From: Rathayibacter sp. SD072
GTDB taxonomy: Bacteria; Actinomycetota; Actinomycetes; Actinomycetales; Microbacteriaceae
Direction: 5' to 3'
NCBI RefSeq assembly: GCF_017355185.1
Contig: NZ_JADILJ010000007.1
Span: 53,076 to 117,075 of the forward strand
DNA: 64,000 nucleotides
Part shown: one piece after another, positions 1 through 15,399 of the stretch
Layout: each line of letters starts with the position of its first letter
How positions within the stretch are numbered: position 1 is the first letter of the stretch
Translations under genes and position numbers: made by a program
The notes under the pieces: generated by a model
The model's database searches: none
What the model saw: only the letters and a program-made list of their open reading frames with translations
What the model was told of the DNA's origin: nothing

Positions 1-483
1 GTCGTGCAGGACGCTCCGCGCGGGGTCCTCGTGCGACTCCACCGTGCCGGCGAGGGCGATGAAGTTCCGCCAGTGCCGTGAGGCGAACGTGTTCTCGTAG
101 TTCGCCTCGATCGCGACGGCGACGGAGGCGACGAGGGTCGCGCGCCGCTGCTCGGGCCCCGCCTGCTCGTCGGTGTTCTGGTGCAGGTAGGACGCGCCGA
201 CCTGCAGCGCCGGCTCGTCGAGCCGGTTCGAGAGCAGGCGGTCGGGGATCCGGGTGAGGAGCTCGTCGAAGTAGTCCTGCCTGCTCGGCCAGATGCGGTA
301 CGCCGTGCTCCGCGGGACGCCGGCCGACCGGATGAGGTCCTCGAGCGGGAGGTGGGAGACGCCCACCCGGAGGCCGCCGGTGCGGACGGCCTCGAGACCG
401 GCGTCGAGGAGCCTGGTCCGCACCTGCTCCCGGCTGAGGCGCGGGGCCCGCGGGGACTCCGACGGGTCGGGATTCTGGGTCAT
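1..483 (-). CDS. TetR-family transcriptional regulator (C-terminus cut by window edge)
   Basis: The first 161 residues are visible and the gene runs off the left edge. It starts with ATG at 481-483, behind a GGAG ribosome site about 6 bases away. Residues about 17-70 have the TetR DNA-binding pattern: an amphipathic helix (QVRTRLLDAGLEAVRTGG), then a helix-turn-helix ending in GVPRSTAYRIWPSRQDYF, where the T-Y-R/W-P-S run resembles the family's usual YxxFxSK segment. The rest would be the ligand-binding domain, which is too divergent to name a ligand. The 257 bases upstream of it contain no other gene. Its target is unknown. Confidence 0.8.
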   Translation of the reverse strand, partial: MTQNPDPSESPRAPRLSREQVRTRLLDAGLEAVRTGGLRVGVSHLPLEDLIRSAGVPRSTAYRIWPSRQDYFDELLTRIPDRLLSNRLDEPALQVGASYLHQNTDEQAGPEQRRATLVASVAVAIEANYENTFASRHWRNFIALAGTVESHEDPARSVLHD

Positions 484-740
484 GCGCACTCCGGCGGGAT
501 GCGGAGGCTCCTTCGTCGTCCCCCGATGGAGGGAGCGTAGCGCGTGCCCGACGCTCGTCGGAGACGGGCGCGGCCCGCCTCCTGCTCGGAAGCCGGGCGG
601 ACCGCGCTGCCTGTCCCCCAGGTGGCCGCCCCTTCGGCCTCTTTCACGGTAAGCGCAGTCCTCCGGGGCGGTCAAAAGACTGGGACATCGTGTCGCGAAG
701 CGATGAGTGGAATCCCGTGGTCGGCGAGCCGCCCGGGCGT

Positions 741-2021
741 TCAGCGCACCGGGCGGCGGCGCGCCTCCTCCGAGGGCGGGAGTCCGCGCAGCACCGCCGG
801 CGAGCGGTCCTCGCCGCTGCGCGGCCCGGCGAGGACGGCCGCGACGGCGTCGGCCGCCTCGGCGCCCGCGCGCTCGGCCAGAGCGGTGTTGCGCATCAGC
901 TTCGCGTGGTGGCACGGGCTCGCGTCGATCCGGACGACCAGCGACGCCAACCGCACGGCGTCGCCCAGCCGGGCCAGCGGGTTGAGCTCGGCGACGACCG
1001 ACGGCACATCGGGGAGCGTCATCAGGGTGTAGCGGCATGTCGACACGGCGTACTCGTCGACACCGGCCTCGGCCGAGCTCGCCCCGACCATGATGTCGCC
1101 CAGGTCGACGTCGCCGACTCCGGTGCCGAGCAGCGAGGCGACCTTCACCCGGATGTCGCCCGCGAGCGCGACCACGTGCACGCTCGCGGGCCACGGCGGG
1201 AGCTCGCCCAGCTCGGTCGACCCGGTGCGCATGGCGATCCCCGCCTGGCTCGAGAGGGCGTCGATCATCGGCATGCCGGTGCACTCGCCCGCGTTCGTCG
1301 CATCCTCGGAGGCGGCCTCGCCGCAGGAGGCCATGAGCGCCGAGAAGCCCAGTCGGCTCTGCGGCTCGAGGCCGGCCACCATCGCGGGACTCACCCCGCC
1401 CGTGGAGTCGATGATCTCCCCCAGCCGCTTGGCGACGTCCGAGCCGGTGTTCGGAGTGCCGAAGGTGATCACGTCCGAGACCAGCGACTCGACCGGGACG
1501 CCGTCCACCTCCTGGCTCAGCGCCTGCCGCGCCGCCAGTCCGCCCATCGAGTGCGCCACCACGATCGCGCGGTGCCCCGTCGCCTGCACCAGGCACGAGA
1601 GGGAGGAGGCGAGTGCGTCGCTGATGCCCGGATCGGTCACCCAGCGAGCCGACAGATCGCGGTAGTCGAAGGTGTAGACCGCGGAGCCCTCGATGTTCTG
1701 CAGCCGCCCGATGACCGAGCGCTCCGAGACCGTCTCTGGCTCGTCGACGCCGTTCACGGCCACGAGGTCGACCAGGTGCGAGAAGGCGCCGGTGCGCGTC
1801 TCGTCGTGCGTCGCGGTGCCGAGCCAGCCGTGCAGGACGACGATCGGGACGCGCGCGGGGGCGTCGGCCGTCCGCACCTCGTCCTCGGGGAGGACGGGGG
1901 CGAGCTGCGCCGCTCCGCAGGAGGACGGCACCGCCCCAGCCGCGAGGGCCCTGTCCGCGGGCAGCACGACAGCACCGACCACCGCGAGAAGGGCGGCCAG
2001 CACGACGACCACGAGTCTCAT
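741..2021 (-). CDS. secreted alpha/beta-hydrolase (lipase/esterase-like)
   Basis: 426 residues with a classic Sec signal: MRL, a long hydrophobic run, then ALAAGA near residue 30, so the enzyme is probably exported. The hydrolase fold is seen in the oxyanion-loop motif VVLHGWLG (about residue 63), the nucleophile elbow VVAHSMGGLAARQ (Ser about residue 157), and a following VITFGTPNTGSD, as in class 2 or PGAP1-like lipases. Several Cys in the mature part (SSCGA, SLSCL, ASCGE, GECTG) suggest disulfides. The family hydrolyses acyl esters; the substrate cannot be told. It lies downstream of the rpoC terminator and is probably transcribed alone. Confidence 0.75.
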   Translation of the reverse strand: MRLVVVVLAALLAVVGAVVLPADRALAAGAVPSSCGAAQLAPVLPEDEVRTADAPARVPIVVLHGWLGTATHDETRTGAFSHLVDLVAVNGVDEPETVSERSVIGRLQNIEGSAVYTFDYRDLSARWVTDPGISDALASSLSCLVQATGHRAIVVAHSMGGLAARQALSQEVDGVPVESLVSDVITFGTPNTGSDVAKRLGEIIDSTGGVSPAMVAGLEPQSRLGFSALMASCGEAASEDATNAGECTGMPMIDALSSQAGIAMRTGSTELGELPPWPASVHVVALAGDIRVKVASLLGTGVGDVDLGDIMVGASSAEAGVDEYAVSTCRYTLMTLPDVPSVVAELNPLARLGDAVRLASLVVRIDASPCHHAKLMRNTALAERAGAEAADAVAAVLAGPRSGEDRSPAVLRGLPPSEEARRRPVR

Positions 2022-2167
2022 CCGCGCGTTTCCTCACCGCTGCGATCCCGACTGGACGGGCACGGGGCGGGCACCCCTCGAACGTGTGTCGAGTCAATCA
2101 TCCGCGCACGGGGAGCGGCGGGACTTACCCGGATCGGTCGACCCCCCGTGCGGGTGACCGAGAACGA

Positions 2168-2201
2168 CGAAGGCCCCGCCGGTGTCCCGGCGGGGCCTTC
2201 G
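2168..2201 (-). terminator. intrinsic terminator of the rpoB-rpoC operon
   Basis: A perfect 15-bp stem (left arm CGAAGGCCCCGCCGG) closes a TGTC loop, 17 bases past the rpoC stop. The T-tract on the minus strand is weak (TCGTTCT), as is usual in high-GC actinobacteria. Confidence 0.85.
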
Positions 2202-2217
2202 CTCACTCAGTCCGTGC

Positions 2218-6117
<3,900 letters not shown>

Positions 6118-6182
6118 TGTTTTCTCCTTGTCGGAAAACAGGGTGTCTCGTCAGAGACGGGAGGTCGGAGCGGGTCGCCGGA

Positions 6183-9674
<3,492 letters not shown>

Positions 9675-9689
9675 GGAAGGAACCTCCGT

Positions 9690-9705
9690 AGACCCTCGCG
9701 GGTCT
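9690..9705 (-). promoter_or_regulatory. GNRA-capped hairpin next to the rpoB ribosome site
   Basis: On the mRNA strand AGACCC-GCGA-GGGTCT forms a 6-bp stem with a GCGA tetraloop. It ends 2 bases before the GGAGG ribosome site of rpoB, so it could affect ribosome access. Function is inferred only from position. Confidence 0.5.
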
Positions 9706-9901
9706 CAATCTGTGGGATGTGTGGAGTGGGCTCCCGCCGGGCGGGCCGACACTCCCCTGTCCGCACGCCGCAGGGACCGGTTCGACGCGGTCTTCGGGGT
9801 GGGGGCTAGAGTGTGGCATCGGCATCCACCATCTGATGCCGGGTTCCGGTGACCTGCCTACCGCAATATGAGGGCGTGGGTACTCGGGAGCGCAAAGTAC
9901 A

Positions 9902-9931
9902 AATATAGATGCATCGCGCCACGCCGCGCAA
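9902..9931 (-). promoter_or_regulatory. rpoB: probable rpoB promoter
   Basis: On the minus strand TTGCGC (9926-9931) and TATATT (9902-9907) are 18 bases apart. The -10 is one of the most AT-rich spots in this part of the window. Immediately downstream GTACTT...GAGTAC (9880-9900) forms an imperfect palindrome over the expected start of transcription. Confidence 0.6.
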
Positions 9932-10027
9932 GTGCTGATCCTTGCGCCGTGTCCCGGGGTCCGGTATACGTCCGCCGCCGAGCGGACGCCGCGCCCCTCC
10001 TCCGGCGCCGTCCCTCAGACTGAGGGG

Positions 10028-10918
10028 ATGCAGGAGAGAACCGGCCGCCGACGCGGCGACGACGCCGAGCACCCCCGAGCCGTCCTGGCCAGCGGCTTCC
10101 TCGCGACGATCGAGGCCGACCGCCACGCGTCGGACGCCGCCACCCTCGTCGTCGACGGCACCCCGCAGTCGCACGTCGACCTCGCTGACCCGACCCACCT
10201 CTCGTTCGAGTACGTGCGCCGCATCGGGCATGCGATCGACCTCCTCGCGCCGGAGGGCGAGGCCGTCACGGCTCTGCACCTGGGCGCGGGCGCTCTGACG
10301 CTCCCCCGCTACGTCGCCGCGACCCGGCCCGGCTCCCGGCAGCAGGTCGTCGAGATCGAGGGCGCGCTGGTCGAGCTGGTGCGGGAGGCGCTCCCGCTCC
10401 CCCGGGGCGCGCAGATCCGCATCCGGCAGGGCGACGCCCGCGAGGTGCTCGGCAAGCTGCCGCCCGGACTCTTGGGCAGCATCGACGTCGTCGTGGTCGA
10501 CATCTTCTCGGGCGCGCGCACTCCCGCCCACGTGACGAGCGCCGAGTTCTACGCGGCGATCGCTCCGCTCCTCGCGCCCCGCGGCGTGGTGGCGGTGAAC
10601 GTGGCCGACGGAGGGGCGCTCGCGTTCGCCCGCGCGCAGGCCGCGACCCTCGCCTCCGTCTTCGCGCACACCGCGATCGTCACGGACACGCAGATGCTCA
10701 AGGCGAAGCGCTTCGGCAACGTGGTGATGCTCGCCTCCGCCTCGCCCCTCCCCCTGGACGGGCTGCCCCGGCGCCTCGCCTCCGACCCCGCGCCCTCGAA
10801 GCTCGTGCAGGGACGGGAGCTCGAGAACTTCGTGGCGGGCGCCTCGGTGGTCACCGACGACACGGCCACCCCGTCCCCGCTGCCCGCGCGGAGCATCTTC
10901 CAGGTGCGCCGCGGCTGA
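10028..10918 (+). CDS. spermidine-synthase-like, SAM-binding methyltransferase-fold protein
   Basis: 296 residues. The Rossmann-type SAM or decarboxy-SAM site is seen in LHLGAGALTLPRYVA (about residue 81), VVEIEGALVELVRE, and the acidic loop DVVVVDIFSGARTPAHV. These are the signatures of the PRK04457/SpeE-like group. Members of this actinobacterial branch lack proven aminopropyltransferase activity, so polyamine synthesis is only a possibility. I chose the ATG at 10028, not the in-frame ATG 96 bases upstream, because the extra N-terminus is not conserved in character and overlaps the promoter region. It is divergent from rpoB. Confidence 0.75.
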   Translation: MQERTGRRRGDDAEHPRAVLASGFLATIEADRHASDAATLVVDGTPQSHVDLADPTHLSFEYVRRIGHAIDLLAPEGEAVTALHLGAGALTLPRYVAATRPGSRQQVVEIEGALVELVREALPLPRGAQIRIRQGDAREVLGKLPPGLLGSIDVVVVDIFSGARTPAHVTSAEFYAAIAPLLAPRGVVAVNVADGGALAFARAQAATLASVFAHTAIVTDTQMLKAKRFGNVVMLASASPLPLDGLPRRLASDPAPSKLVQGRELENFVAGASVVTDDTATPSPLPARSIFQVRRG

Positions 10919-11062
10919 TCCGCCCCGACGGTCCGGCGGCCTGCGCGCGTCACCCGGGGAGCCGGCGCGTGTGCCCGTAAACTGGACCGGCCGCAGCGGC
11001 CTCCCGCCCGTCGCGCACGACCTGCGACGCACCGGATCCGCAACCCACGAGGAAGCACTGCT

Positions 11063-11704
11063 CTGAGCATCATCATCCGCCATGACCCCGCGACGCTCCG
11101 CGAGGAGATCGACGTCGACGCCGCCCAGGAGCGCCTCGAGGAGATCGGCGCGCTGCGCTCTCTCGCCGCCCTCACCGAGAAGACCGAGCTGCTGCGCCTG
11201 CTCGGTCGGATCGACGAGGCCTGGGACGTGGCCAACGAGGCCGTCCGCCGCACCCGCTTCTCGGGCGACCGCGCCGAGCTCCTCACCGCGCGCGTGCGCC
11301 GCGCCCGGCTCATGCAGCTGCGCGGGCGCACCGACGAGGCGCTGTCGGAGCTCGCGCTCTGCGTCGAGGAGGCGAAGACCCACGAGTGGCACCTCGAGCA
11401 CTCGTTCGCCCTCAAGCACCGCGGCCTGACCTTCTTCGAGCTCGGCGAGTACGGCCGGGCGGCCCGCGACTTCGACGCCGCCACCGCCCTCGGCGAGCGC
11501 GTCGGCGTGCCGGAGGAGGAGCTCGAGATCGCCCGGCTGGGCGTCTCGGCCGCGACCGAGTTCCAGGGCGGCGCGGCGCGCGACCGCACCGACGGCTCCG
11601 TCCGCGGACGCCGCCGGGCCGACGGCGCGCACGACGCGGCGACCACCGACGACGCGGCGACGACCGACGACGCCGGCACGACCGACGGCGCCGACCGGTC
11701 CTGA
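11063..11704 (+). CDS. tetratricopeptide-repeat (TPR) protein, apparent CTG start
   Basis: About 213 residues, a helical solenoid: repeated TPR-like helices (ERLEEIGALRSLAALTEKTELL; GRIDEAWDVANEAV; GRTDEALSELALCVEEAK; LKHRGLTFFELGEYGRAARDFDAA). It ends in a low-complexity Thr/Asp/Ala tail (ATTDDAATTDDAGTT). TPR proteins are binding scaffolds; no partner is visible. No in-frame ATG, GTG or TTG precedes the conserved-looking SIIIRHDPATLREEID. CTG at 11063 lies 7 bases after GAGGAAG, so I take it as the start. The first GTG would be inside the repeats. It is followed by the SprT-like gene 27 bases on, likely in one operon. Confidence 0.7.
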   Translation: MSIIIRHDPATLREEIDVDAAQERLEEIGALRSLAALTEKTELLRLLGRIDEAWDVANEAVRRTRFSGDRAELLTARVRRARLMQLRGRTDEALSELALCVEEAKTHEWHLEHSFALKHRGLTFFELGEYGRAARDFDAATALGERVGVPEEELEIARLGVSAATEFQGGAARDRTDGSVRGRRRADGAHDAATTDDAATTDDAGTTDGADRS

Positions 11705-11731
11705 CGGCCCCTCGAACGGGAGCACGGACGC

Positions 11732-12193
11732 GTGGCTGAGCTCGAGCAGGTCTCTCGATGGGCCGAGGAGCTCTTCGCCGAGCACCTCGACGCCACGTGG
11801 AGCTTCGGCTTCGACCACGCGCGCACCCGCGGGGGCGCCTGCCACTGGAGCGACAAGCGGATCACGCTCTCGCGTCATCTCGCACCCCGGTGGAGCGACG
11901 AGGAGGTGCGGCAGACGCTGCTGCACGAGATCGCGCACGCCCTCGCCGGACCCCGTGCCGGTCACGGCGCCGCGTGGCGGAGGATCGCCGCGGACCTCGG
12001 GTACACGGGGGCGCGCACGCACAGCAACCCGACCGCCGACGAGCTCGCGCCCTGGGTCGGCGCGTGCCCGAGCGGCCACGTCTTCTACCGCCACCGCCGA
12101 CCCGGCAGGCCTCTCGCCTGCGGCCGCTGCGCGCGGCGCTTCGAGCCGGCGAACGCCATCGAGTGGCGCCGCCGCACGGTCCCGTCGGCGTGA
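11732..12193 (+). CDS. SprT-like zinc metalloprotease-domain protein
   Basis: 153 residues, GTG start. HEIAHAL at about residue 71, followed by GHGAAW, is the HExxH...H zinc-protease signature of the SprT/WSS group. A C-terminal zinc ribbon is suggested by ACPSGHVFYRHRR and CGRCARRF. In eukaryotes the related SPRTN cuts DNA-protein crosslinks; the role of bacterial SprT-like proteins is largely unknown. The stop codon overlaps the start of the next gene (GTGA), so the two are translationally coupled. Confidence 0.8.
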   Translation: MAELEQVSRWAEELFAEHLDATWSFGFDHARTRGGACHWSDKRITLSRHLAPRWSDEEVRQTLLHEIAHALAGPRAGHGAAWRRIAADLGYTGARTHSNPTADELAPWVGACPSGHVFYRHRRPGRPLACGRCARRFEPANAIEWRRRTVPSA

Positions 12194-12828
12194 GCACGAC
12201 CGGCGGACCCCGCGCGATCCGGGGCCGCGCTCCGAGCACGGGGCAGTGGTTCGAGGAGGCCGACGGGCGCCGCTGGTGGTTCGACTCCGGCAGCACGGCG
12301 CTCGACTTCGCGTACACGGGTCCGATGCACGGCGCTCCCGGCGAGCGCCTCGACTCCGACGGCGCACTGGCGTCCTGGCTCGCCGCTCGCTTCGACGCCG
12401 TGGGCGAGGAGGCGCGCGACGCACGACTGGCCGACGCGCTCGTGCTGAGGGACGCGATCGCGCGCCTCGCCCGGGCGGCCGAGCGGGGCGGCTCCGCCGC
12501 GGGCGACGCGGGCGACGTCGACGTCGTCAACCTCTTCGCGGCGATGCCGGACATCCCCCCTGCGCTCTCCGGAGGGACGCGGCAGGCGGGGCGGACGTAC
12601 GCCGCGGCACGACAGGCGCTCTCGACGATCGCGCGCGAGGGCGTGGAGCTGCTCGGCGGATCAGGGGCGGGGCGGTTGCGGCGCTGCGCCGCCGAGGACT
12701 GCGGGATGCTCTACCTCGACACCTCGCGGGCGGGGTCCCGCCGCTGGTGCTCGATGCAGCGCTGCGGCAACCGGGCGAAGGTCCGCGCGCACCGCAGCCG
12801 CAGCGCGGCGCGCGCGGACGACCGCTAA
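12190..12828 (+). CDS. CGNR zinc-finger / ABATE-domain protein
   Basis: 212 residues. The C-terminal zinc finger has the diagnostic spacing CAAEDCGMLYLDTS, then RRWCSMQRCGNRAKVRAHR, ending in the CGNR signature. The N-terminal half (WWFDSGSTALDFAYT, DGALASWLAARF, ALVLRDAIARLARA) is the ABATE domain found with it. Such proteins are thought to be ligand-sensing transcription regulators; the target is unknown. The GTG start at 12190 overlaps the stop of the SprT-like gene. The last 4 bases overlap the convergent DUF427 gene. Confidence 0.8.
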   Translation: MSTTGGPRAIRGRAPSTGQWFEEADGRRWWFDSGSTALDFAYTGPMHGAPGERLDSDGALASWLAARFDAVGEEARDARLADALVLRDAIARLARAAERGGSAAGDAGDVDVVNLFAAMPDIPPALSGGTRQAGRTYAAARQALSTIAREGVELLGGSGAGRLRRCAAEDCGMLYLDTSRAGSRRWCSMQRCGNRAKVRAHRSRSAARADDR

Positions 12829-13127
12829 TCGATGACGCGGACCTCTTTCCAGAACGCCACGTAGCCGGAGAAGTCCTTCCCTACGCGGTCGAACGCAGTC
12901 GGGTACGGCGTCGGGTACGACCAGGCGCGGTCCTTCAGGAGCCCGTCGTCGGACTTCACCGAGAAGTACTGGCACTCGCCCTTCCACGGGCAGGTGTAGG
13001 GCGTGTCGCTCGGCTCGAGCAGCTCGGTGGCGACGCTCGAGGGCGGGAAGTACCAGTTGCCCTCGATCGAGATGAGGTCGGAGTCGGGGGCGTCGGCGAG
13101 GACGACGTCGTTGAGGACGGCTTTCAT
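12825..13127 (-). CDS. DUF427-family protein
   Basis: 100 residues, usual length for the family. Recognised by GNWYFPPSSV, then the core TPYTCPWKGECQYFSV and the AWSYPTPYP segment near the end. The fold is a small beta-barrel; the function is unknown. It is convergent with the CGNR gene with a 4-base overlap of stop codons, leaving no room for a terminator between them. Confidence 0.85.
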   Translation of the reverse strand: MKAVLNDVVLADAPDSDLISIEGNWYFPPSSVATELLEPSDTPYTCPWKGECQYFSVKSDDGLLKDRAWSYPTPYPTAFDRVGKDFSGYVAFWKEVRVID

Positions 13128-13187
13128 GCGGGCCAGCTTTCGGGAGGGTCGCGTGCGCGGTGGGAGCGGAGGCGCTCCTTGGGAACG

Positions 13188-13766
13188 CTACGCCGCTGGG
13201 GGCCCGGTGGTCGAGTGGGCCGCCGGGCGCGGGGTGCTCAGCACCGTCACGGCGTCGACGGTGTCGACGCGGGCGGCGGCGGCGACCTCGGCGGAACGCC
13301 CCGCCTCCTTCAGAGCGCGGCCCGACGGGGAGGCGGAGAGCAGGTGGGAGCAGGCCCGTCGCAGTCCGTCGAAGGAGGCCGACGCGACCGCGGCGTCGGG
13401 CGAGGTGTGGTCGATCCCGAGGGAGATCAGGGCGTCGATCAGCGCGCCGGCCGCGAGCTGGTCCTCGAGGGCGAAGCGCGTCGCTCCGCTCTCGTCGGTG
13501 TCGCCCGCAGCGACGACGTTGACGCTGGTGCGGCCGCCGTTCTCGTGCTGGCGCTCGAGGATCCAGCGCGCGACGGCGGTGCGGTCGGCCAGGCCCGCCC
13601 GCACGACGTGGCCGTCGACCGACCCGGTGTCGAGGTCCGACCCGCCCGGCAGCGCGTCGACGACGACGGTGATGTGCGCCGGAGCGAGCACCCGCAGGGC
13701 CCGCGGGCCCCAGTCGAAGCGGATCTGGTAGGTCGACTGGTCGTGGGCGGAGGACGCGGCGTTCAC
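13188..13766 (-). CDS. ComB-like (2-phosphosulfolactate phosphatase family) protein
   Basis: 192 residues, GTG start. The pattern RFDWGPRALRVLAPAHITVVVDAL, then VNVVAAGD and the C-terminal RFALEDQLAAGALIDAL, fits the ComB family. True ComB removes phosphate from 2-phospho-3-sulfolactate in coenzyme M synthesis in archaea. Actinobacteria make no coenzyme M, so the substrate here is probably another small acid phosphate. It is divergent from the START-like gene and followed by DUF427 on the same strand. Confidence 0.65.
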   Translation of the reverse strand: MNAASSAHDQSTYQIRFDWGPRALRVLAPAHITVVVDALPGGSDLDTGSVDGHVVRAGLADRTAVARWILERQHENGGRTSVNVVAAGDTDESGATRFALEDQLAAGALIDALISLGIDHTSPDAAVASASFDGLRRACSHLLSASPSGRALKEAGRSAEVAAAARVDTVDAVTVLSTPRPAAHSTTGPPAA

Positions 13767-13843
13767 CCTGACACGGTACCGGGCGCATACACGGCCGAGC
13801 GCTCCCGCGCACCCGGTGACGCCGACGGGCCGGGCGGAGGAGG

Positions 13844-14371
13844 ATGGACGACGTGAAGGTGATGCTGAAGCACGTGCTCGACACCGACGTGGACTCCGCC
13901 TGGCGCGCTCTGCAGAGCCCGGCCGTGTTCCGCGAGGTGATGTCCCCCCTCCTGACCGCCGCCTCGCTCGACGAGGGCGGCTTCCGGCCGACGTGGGGGC
14001 TGGGCCCGCACGACGTGGCGATGGACGCCCTCGGGATCGTGCCGATGGGGGCGCAGGAGATCGACCTCTCCTACCGCCGCGTGCCGTCGATGCCGGACGT
14101 CCGGATCCTCCGCGACAGCGGTGCTCCGCTGACGGGTGCGCTCCGGCTGATCACCGCGTGGGACCACCGCATGGCGGTCGCTCCGCTCCCCGACGGGCGG
14201 ACGCTCTTCCGCGACAGGCTCGAGTTCAGCGCCGGGCTCGCCTCGCCCGCGCTGTGGCCGTCGATGTGGGCGTTCTGGCAGTGGCGCGGCATCCGCATCC
14301 GCTCGCTCGCCCCGACCTGGCGACACGACGTGGGCGCCGATGCGCGCCCCCGCGGGGAGGCGGCGGAGTGA
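13844..14371 (+). CDS. START/SRPBCC-like hypothetical protein
   Basis: 175 residues. The opening (VKVMLKHVLDTDVDSAWRALQSPAVFREVMSP) and the Trp-rich end (LWPSMWAFWQWRGIRI) resemble the helix-grip fold of polyketide-cyclase/START proteins, which bind hydrophobic ligands. No function can be given. ATG at 13844 sits almost on the GGAGGAGG ribosome site; GTG at 13853, 9 bases from it, is an equally good start and would shorten the protein by three residues. It is coupled to the next gene by a GTGA overlap. Confidence 0.6.
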   Translation: MDDVKVMLKHVLDTDVDSAWRALQSPAVFREVMSPLLTAASLDEGGFRPTWGLGPHDVAMDALGIVPMGAQEIDLSYRRVPSMPDVRILRDSGAPLTGALRLITAWDHRMAVAPLPDGRTLFRDRLEFSAGLASPALWPSMWAFWQWRGIRIRSLAPTWRHDVGADARPRGEAAE

Positions 14372-15108
14372 GCCCCGACGGCACCGCCGAGGAGGAGGTC
14401 GAGCTCTCGCGCGCCGAGCTCCTGCGCTTCCAGTGGCCCGCGAGCGAGGAGGCCGAGGAGACCGACGAGGTCTCGCCCCGCCGCCGACTCGCCTCGTCGA
14501 TCGAGGTGGCCGACTGGCGCCGCCACGTGCAGGCGCTCTACGCCGAGGTCCGCCGGCTCTCGAACGTCGACCTGCTCGCTGCGCACGCCTCGTGGATCCG
14601 GGGACGCAACGCCCTTTTCGCGCACCACCCGTCCACTCCGCTGCTGCCGGTCGACCGCGCGCACTTCCGCTCGCTCCCGATCGCGCCCTACGACGCGTCC
14701 TGGCGCTTCGAGCTCGAGGTGCTGCCCGCCGAGGAGCCCCGGCGGATGGACGTGGAGACCGGGACGGACGGCACTGTGCCGTTCGAGCTGGTCGGCACGG
14801 TCGCGGTGCCGCAGGCCGGGACGCTCGACGTCTGGCGCCTCGCCTCCTACGGGGGCGGGCTGTTCGTGCCGGTGAAGGACGCGCTGGCCGGCCGGCCCGG
14901 CGGGACCTACGGCGGCGGCCGCTACCTCCTGGACACCGTCAAGGGCGCGGACCTGGGCCCGGGGTCCACTCCGTCGACCCTCGTCCTCGACTTCAACTTC
15001 GCCTACAACCCGTCCTGCGCCTACGACCCGGCGTGGGCGTGCCCGCTCGCGCAGGCGGGGAACACGCTCGGGGTCGAGGTGCCGGTGGGCGAGCGCTACA
15101 AGGGCTGA
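14368..15108 (+). CDS. DUF1684 family protein
   Basis: 246 residues, GTG start overlapping the stop of the gene before. The family pattern is clear: WIRGRNALFAHHPSTPL near residue 80, then FVPVKDALAGRPGGTYGGGRYLLDT, and LVLDFNFAYNPSCAYDPAWACPLAQ near the end, which ends in the typical NTLGVEVPVGERY. The C-terminal Cys pair may bind a metal. The function of DUF1684 is unknown. Confidence 0.8.
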   Translation: MSPDGTAEEEVELSRAELLRFQWPASEEAEETDEVSPRRRLASSIEVADWRRHVQALYAEVRRLSNVDLLAAHASWIRGRNALFAHHPSTPLLPVDRAHFRSLPIAPYDASWRFELEVLPAEEPRRMDVETGTDGTVPFELVGTVAVPQAGTLDVWRLASYGGGLFVPVKDALAGRPGGTYGGGRYLLDTVKGADLGPGSTPSTLVLDFNFAYNPSCAYDPAWACPLAQAGNTLGVEVPVGERYKG

Positions 15109-15399
15109 CGCGGGCCCCGTCCTGCGCCGGAGCCCGGTCGTCCGCTAGGGTGGGAGGGTGCGAGCGCGAAGTCTGCGCTCCCCCGCGTCGTAGAACGCCC
15201 CTTGTCCGCTGAGGACTCTGAACGTCGAGGACCCCGTCCCGACCATCTGGCGCACCGTGCATGAGGCCTCCGGCCGCGCGCACAGCTTCGTACGGCGAAC
15301 GGATGTGACCACCGTCACCTTCGCCCGAAAGCCGATCACCCGCGCCCGGCCACCCGCCTGCGCTGTCGGATCGGCATGATGCCCCGAAAGGCACCATCC
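15109..15399 (+). promoter_or_regulatory. promoter and long leader of the DEAD-box helicase gene
   Basis: TAGGGT at 15146-15151 is the best -10 match. This leaves a transcript leader of about 240 bases with no ORF. Long leaders are common on cold-induced DEAD-box helicase mRNAs, so post-transcriptional control is plausible. Confidence 0.4.

Larger units (their letters stand above)
9675..10027. other. rpoB leader and divergent promoter region
   Basis: 353 bases without a gene, between divergently read rpoB and the spermidine-synthase-like gene. The minus strand holds the rpoB promoter (9902-9931) and a leader of about 220 bases with the hairpin at 9690-9705. On the plus strand CAGACT lies 6 bases before the ATG at 10028. 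Confidence 0.7.
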
